Assembly (NCBI GenBank): GCA_946619065.1
Contig: CAMOLY010000061.1
Span: 1-7,022 of the forward strand
Direction: 5' to 3'
Source of the DNA: an uncultured Clostridia bacterium
GTDB lineage: Bacteria; Bacillota; Clostridia; Oscillospirales; Oscillospiraceae
Length of the DNA: 7,022 bases
A program made the translations under genes and the position numbers. Each line of letters starts with the position of its first letter. Position 1 is the stretch's first letter. The notes under the pieces were generated by a model. That model saw only the letters and a list, made by a program, of their open reading frames with translations, was not told where the DNA came from and searched no databases. Below are positions 5,098 through 7,022 of this stretch, piece after piece.

Positions 5098-6501
5098 TTA
5101 CAAAACGGTTTTTACCGACGCGGGCTTCTCCCGGATCCGCTCCGCCTCGCCCGCCAGCAAGCCGAGCGCCACCCAGAAGAAGGGCATGATGATGACGGAG
5201 CTGAAGCAGAACAGCATGGTTAGCAGGAAGCAGATCAGTCCCGCGCCGAGGATTTCCATCGCAGGCGTCCGGTTTTTCCGGCGGAACCAGGGATACAGGA
5301 CGAGGCCGAGCAATGCCAGCCAGGACAGCAGGGCAAAAATGCCCTGGGTGTAGAGGATCTGCAGGGGAAGACAGTGCGCGTCCGTGATCGTCGCCCCGGC
5401 AACAAGCTCTCCCCGGGCGTTATAACGGCGGAACGGACTCAGGCCGGACCTGCGAGCCGCGTCCGGCCCGACGCCGAGCCAGAGCCGGCTTGGAATGCGG
5501 CGGAGCATCTGCCGCCAGATGTAGATCCGCCCGGAGCCGAAGCTGTCCGACAGATTTCCGTGCAGGATGCTGTGGATCTCCCGGAAAAAGCCGATCCCGG
5601 TGGGGTTGCAATAGAGATACCACAGGCCGCCGCTTCCGGCCGCAGCAGCCGCCAGAAGACCTGCGGTTTTCATGCTTCGCCTGACCCGCAGCAGAACAAA
5701 AAGCGACAGCAGCAGGCCGAGGGCCGTCCCCACCATGCCGCACAGCACGTCAATCCGGGCCAGCTCATACAGGCACAGGCCGGCAAGCAGGAAGGCCGCA
5801 AGCCGGAGGATCGGATGCGTCCCCTTCGCGCACAGGGCGGTGCTGAGACAGAGGGCCGCCATCAGGCTGAGCAGGGCAGAGACCAGATCGCCGTTGCCGG
5901 TGGTGCCGAGGAAGAGGTAGTCCGGCCGGATCTGGATGGAATAATAGTCCATCCCGTCCGGGTAGAGGCCCATCGGGTTTTTCCCCAGCTGCTGCAGCAC
6001 AATGACGGCGCAGTAGGCCAGCACGGCGGCCAGCAGGACGTATAAATGCGGCTTCCGGGGCCTGGCCCAGCGGGACACCCCGCAGAAAACCACGATGTAG
6101 CAGACCTGGGTCAGGGCGTGCTCGTGGCAGACCGAGGAATACCACGCCTCCTTGCCGTAGGGCGAGGCAGCAGCCGAAAGGAGGGTAAAGGCAAAATAGC
6201 AGCAGGCGGCGATCCGGGCCGGCGAGGGCTTCCGGCAGCTGCGAAGCACCGCAAGCAGGCTGATCTGATTCTGCGTCCTTGCCCGGCGCAGCTTCAGCCC
6301 CAGCTTGACCAGATACCATCCCGCAAGGACGGCGCTGAAGCCATAGAACAGTGCGGTTTTGAAGCCGGAGACAGCATAGAAGCCCTCTTTGCCGCAGAGC
6401 AGCAGATAGACGGGCAGAAAGCACACGACCCACAGATCGACAAAGCTTCCCTGCCACCGAGCGGGGAACACGGGCGTGGATTCTGTCTTCAAGGCTCTCA
6501 C
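5098..6501 (-). CDS. O-antigen ligase/polymerase-like (Wzy_C) polytopic membrane protein
   Basis: A 467-residue membrane protein with about ten or more hydrophobic helices. The Wzy_C/O-antigen ligase signature lies in the C-terminal half: GSGRIYIWRQMLRRIPSRLW (322-341) followed by GVGPD in the large external loop, then DAHCLPLQILYTQGIFALLS (374-393). The key His376 is kept, but the residue after it is Cys where Asn is common. A TGNGDLVSALLSL segment (201-213) is also typical of the family. Members polymerise or transfer lipid-linked glycans at the outer face of the membrane; in a Gram-positive a cell-wall or capsular glycan is likely, and the substrate cannot be read from sequence. The start is uncertain: GTG at 6501 has a poor Shine-Dalgarno, while TTG at 6492 has AGGTGA 5 nt upstream. 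The lipoprotein protease follows 31 nt downstream. No glycosyltransferase genes are nearby. Confidence 0.82.
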   Translation of the reverse strand: MRALKTESTPVFPARWQGSFVDLWVVCFLPVYLLLCGKEGFYAVSGFKTALFYGFSAVLAGWYLVKLGLKLRRARTQNQISLLAVLRSCRKPSPARIAACCYFAFTLLSAAASPYGKEAWYSSVCHEHALTQVCYIVVFCGVSRWARPRKPHLYVLLAAVLAYCAVIVLQQLGKNPMGLYPDGMDYYSIQIRPDYLFLGTTGNGDLVSALLSLMAALCLSTALCAKGTHPILRLAAFLLAGLCLYELARIDVLCGMVGTALGLLLSLFVLLRVRRSMKTAGLLAAAAAGSGGLWYLYCNPTGIGFFREIHSILHGNLSDSFGSGRIYIWRQMLRRIPSRLWLGVGPDAARRSGLSPFRRYNARGELVAGATITDAHCLPLQILYTQGIFALLSWLALLGLVLYPWFRRKNRTPAMEILGAGLICFLLTMLFCFSSVIIMPFFWVALGLLAGEAERIREKPASVKTVL

Positions 6502-6539
6502 CTGCGATTCCGGATGCGTGATCCTGTAGGATTACTTCT

Positions 6540-6568
6540 ATCATGCCAGATTCCGCCTGAAATTGCAA
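6540..6568 (-). promoter_or_regulatory. Possible sigma-A promoter of the ligase-protease operon
   Basis: Minus strand TTGCAA (6563-6568), 17-bp spacer, CATGAT (6540-6545): 4/6 matches in each box with ideal spacing. The predicted start near 6533 gives a leader of about 32 nt. A moderate match only. Confidence 0.4.
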
Positions 6569-6647
6569 GTGGAATTCACCTGCAGCGCTGATTTTTTGCC
6601 AATCGCGGCACAGAATCAGACAGCCGGTCAATCATAAAATGGACCCC

Positions 6648-6675
6648 GTCCGGGGCAGCGGAATGTTGCCCGGAC
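6648..6675 (-). terminator. Possible terminator of the Asn/Gln-rich gene
   Basis: GTCCGGG and CCCGGAC (plus 6648-6654 and 6669-6675) pair perfectly around a 14-nt loop. On the minus strand the stem is followed by GGGGTCCATTTTA, a weak T-tract. It lies about 70 nt past the stop codon of the small gene and before the ligase-like gene. The large loop and weak tract lower confidence. Confidence 0.4.
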
Positions 6676-6742
6676 AGGATCCAGCGGCGCGTGCGCGTCG
6701 CTCTGATGCTGTGCTCAGATCTTGAATTCCGTATGAGATGGC

Positions 6743-6910
6743 TCAGCGGCGGTTCTGCAGATTCTCGCTGTTGGACTGCTGGCTGTTCTGCTTGGAATCC
6801 CGGCAGTTCTGCTGATTGGTCTGCTGGTTGGTCTTCTGGTTGGTCTTCTGGTTGGTCTGCTGGTTGGACTGCTGGTTGGTCTGCTGGTTGCGGCAGTTCT
6901 GATTTGACAT
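6743..6910 (-). CDS. Small Asn/Gln-rich repeat protein, possibly spore-related
   Basis: A 55-residue hydrophilic peptide not assigned to a known family. Seven tandem tetrapeptides NQ(Q/K)(T/S/N) fill residues 8-35. They are bracketed by the motif NCR (5-7 and 35-37), and a tail rich in Ser, Gln and Asn follows. Asn plus Gln make 31 of 55 residues; there are no aromatics, one Leu and two Cys. The ATG at 6910 is fixed by GGAGGTGA exactly 5 nt upstream; an in-frame start 14 codons earlier lacks such a site and would fall across the promoter region. With the forespore-like promoter at 6940-6969, the composition recalls gamma-type small acid-soluble spore proteins, which are Gln/Asn-rich and repeat-containing, but there is no clear sequence homology. 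A coat or matrix peptide cross-linked through its cysteines is another option. That it is a real gene is well supported; the function is a guess. Confidence 0.75.
   Translation of the reverse strand: MSNQNCRNQQTNQQSNQQTNQKTNQKTNQQTNQQNCRDSKQNSQQSNSENLQNRR
6808..6891. repeat. 12-bp coding tandem repeat, seven copies
   Basis: Plus-strand unit TCTGCTGGTTGG with single-base variants (A at unit position 8 of the first copy, CTT for CTG in two copies, A as first base of one, C as last base of the final one). It encodes the NQQT-type tetrapeptides on the minus strand. The 12-bp period keeps the frame, so copy number can change without breaking the gene. Confidence 0.9.
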
Positions 6911-6939
6911 TTCGTTCACCTCCATTGTTTGTTCGGGTA

Positions 6940-6969
6940 TAGTTTGCCGCACTTCCGGTCGATCTATAC
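6940..6969 (-). promoter_or_regulatory. Forespore (sigma-G/sigma-F)-like promoter
   Basis: Minus strand GTATA (6965-6969), an 18-bp spacer and CAAACTA (6940-6946) fit the sigma-G pattern (GNATR-type -35, CATWMTA-type -10) with one mismatch in the -10. Read with a 16-bp spacer to GGCAAACTAT it also partly fits sigma-F. The predicted start near 6932 leaves a compact leader of about 22 nt containing the Shine-Dalgarno. No sigma-A promoter of comparable placement is seen. Confidence 0.5.
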
Positions 6970-7022
6970 TGGAATCGTCAAGAAAAGTGCAGTCTATAAA
7001 ACGCCCAAAGTTTTCTGACGGG

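Noticed and set aside
4350..5189. 279-residue plus-strand frame opposite the protease gene
   Set aside because: The opposite strand encodes a complete lipoprotein protease with catalytic triad; this frame has no family resemblance.
5765..6631. 288-residue minus-strand frame overlapping the ligase-like gene
   Set aside because: Alternative frame of a clear polytopic membrane protein; Arg/Gly/Pro-rich, with no helices or motifs.
6691..6942. Plus-strand Trp/Ser/Gly repeat protein (SAGWSSGW type)
   Set aside because: It is the antisense reading of the 12-bp repeat. The minus-strand frame has the perfect Shine-Dalgarno, promoter and a coherent composition.

Overview
The window looks like chromosome of a fairly GC-rich member of the Bacillota, most likely a spore-forming gut-type clostridium of the Oscillospiraceae kind. 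This is an inference from the AAGGAGGTG-type ribosome binding sites, the Cys4 form of ribosomal protein L33, the style of the ECF sigma factor and its membrane partner, and a forespore-like promoter near the right end. No database search was possible. No phage, transposase, tRNA, rRNA or CRISPR array is visible.

Left end (1-920): rpmG (L33) runs leftward and lacks only its stop codon at the window edge. ruvX (YqgF/RuvX) runs rightward. Their near-consensus sigma-A promoters stand back to back, with a short palindrome between the -35 boxes. The rpmG transcript has a GC-rich leader of about 117 nt with an odd resemblance to the 16S rRNA 530 loop. A perfect 19-bp hairpin closes ruvX.

Gene-free island (920-1280): between the convergent ruvX and anti-sigma genes lie about 360 bases of structured non-coding DNA. 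They hold two 8-9 bp hairpins, a strong four-tetrad G-quadruplex motif, a 17-bp tandem repeat of 5.5 copies with an inverted copy upstream, and a 7-bp hairpin near the anti-sigma stop codon.

Leftward signalling pair (1280-3423): an ECF sigma factor is followed, with a 4-base ATGA overlap, by a 529-residue single-pass membrane protein. The second protein is probably its anti-sigma factor and carries a large external part. A possible ECF-type promoter just upstream suggests autoregulation.

Leftward envelope pair (3552-6501): an O-antigen-ligase/polymerase-like membrane protein is followed after 31 nt by a lipoprotein serine protease. The protease has two InlB-type repeats in front of a trypsin-like domain. 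A terminator separates this pair from the sigma operon. Both pairs concern the cell surface, and it is plausible, though unproven, that the sigma/anti-sigma pair senses envelope state.

Right end (6743-6969): a 55-residue Asn/Gln-rich peptide built on seven NQQT-type tetrapeptide repeats has a perfect Shine-Dalgarno and a promoter resembling forespore (sigma-G/sigma-F) promoters. It is the best candidate here for an undescribed gene, possibly a spore protein analogous to gamma-type SASPs.
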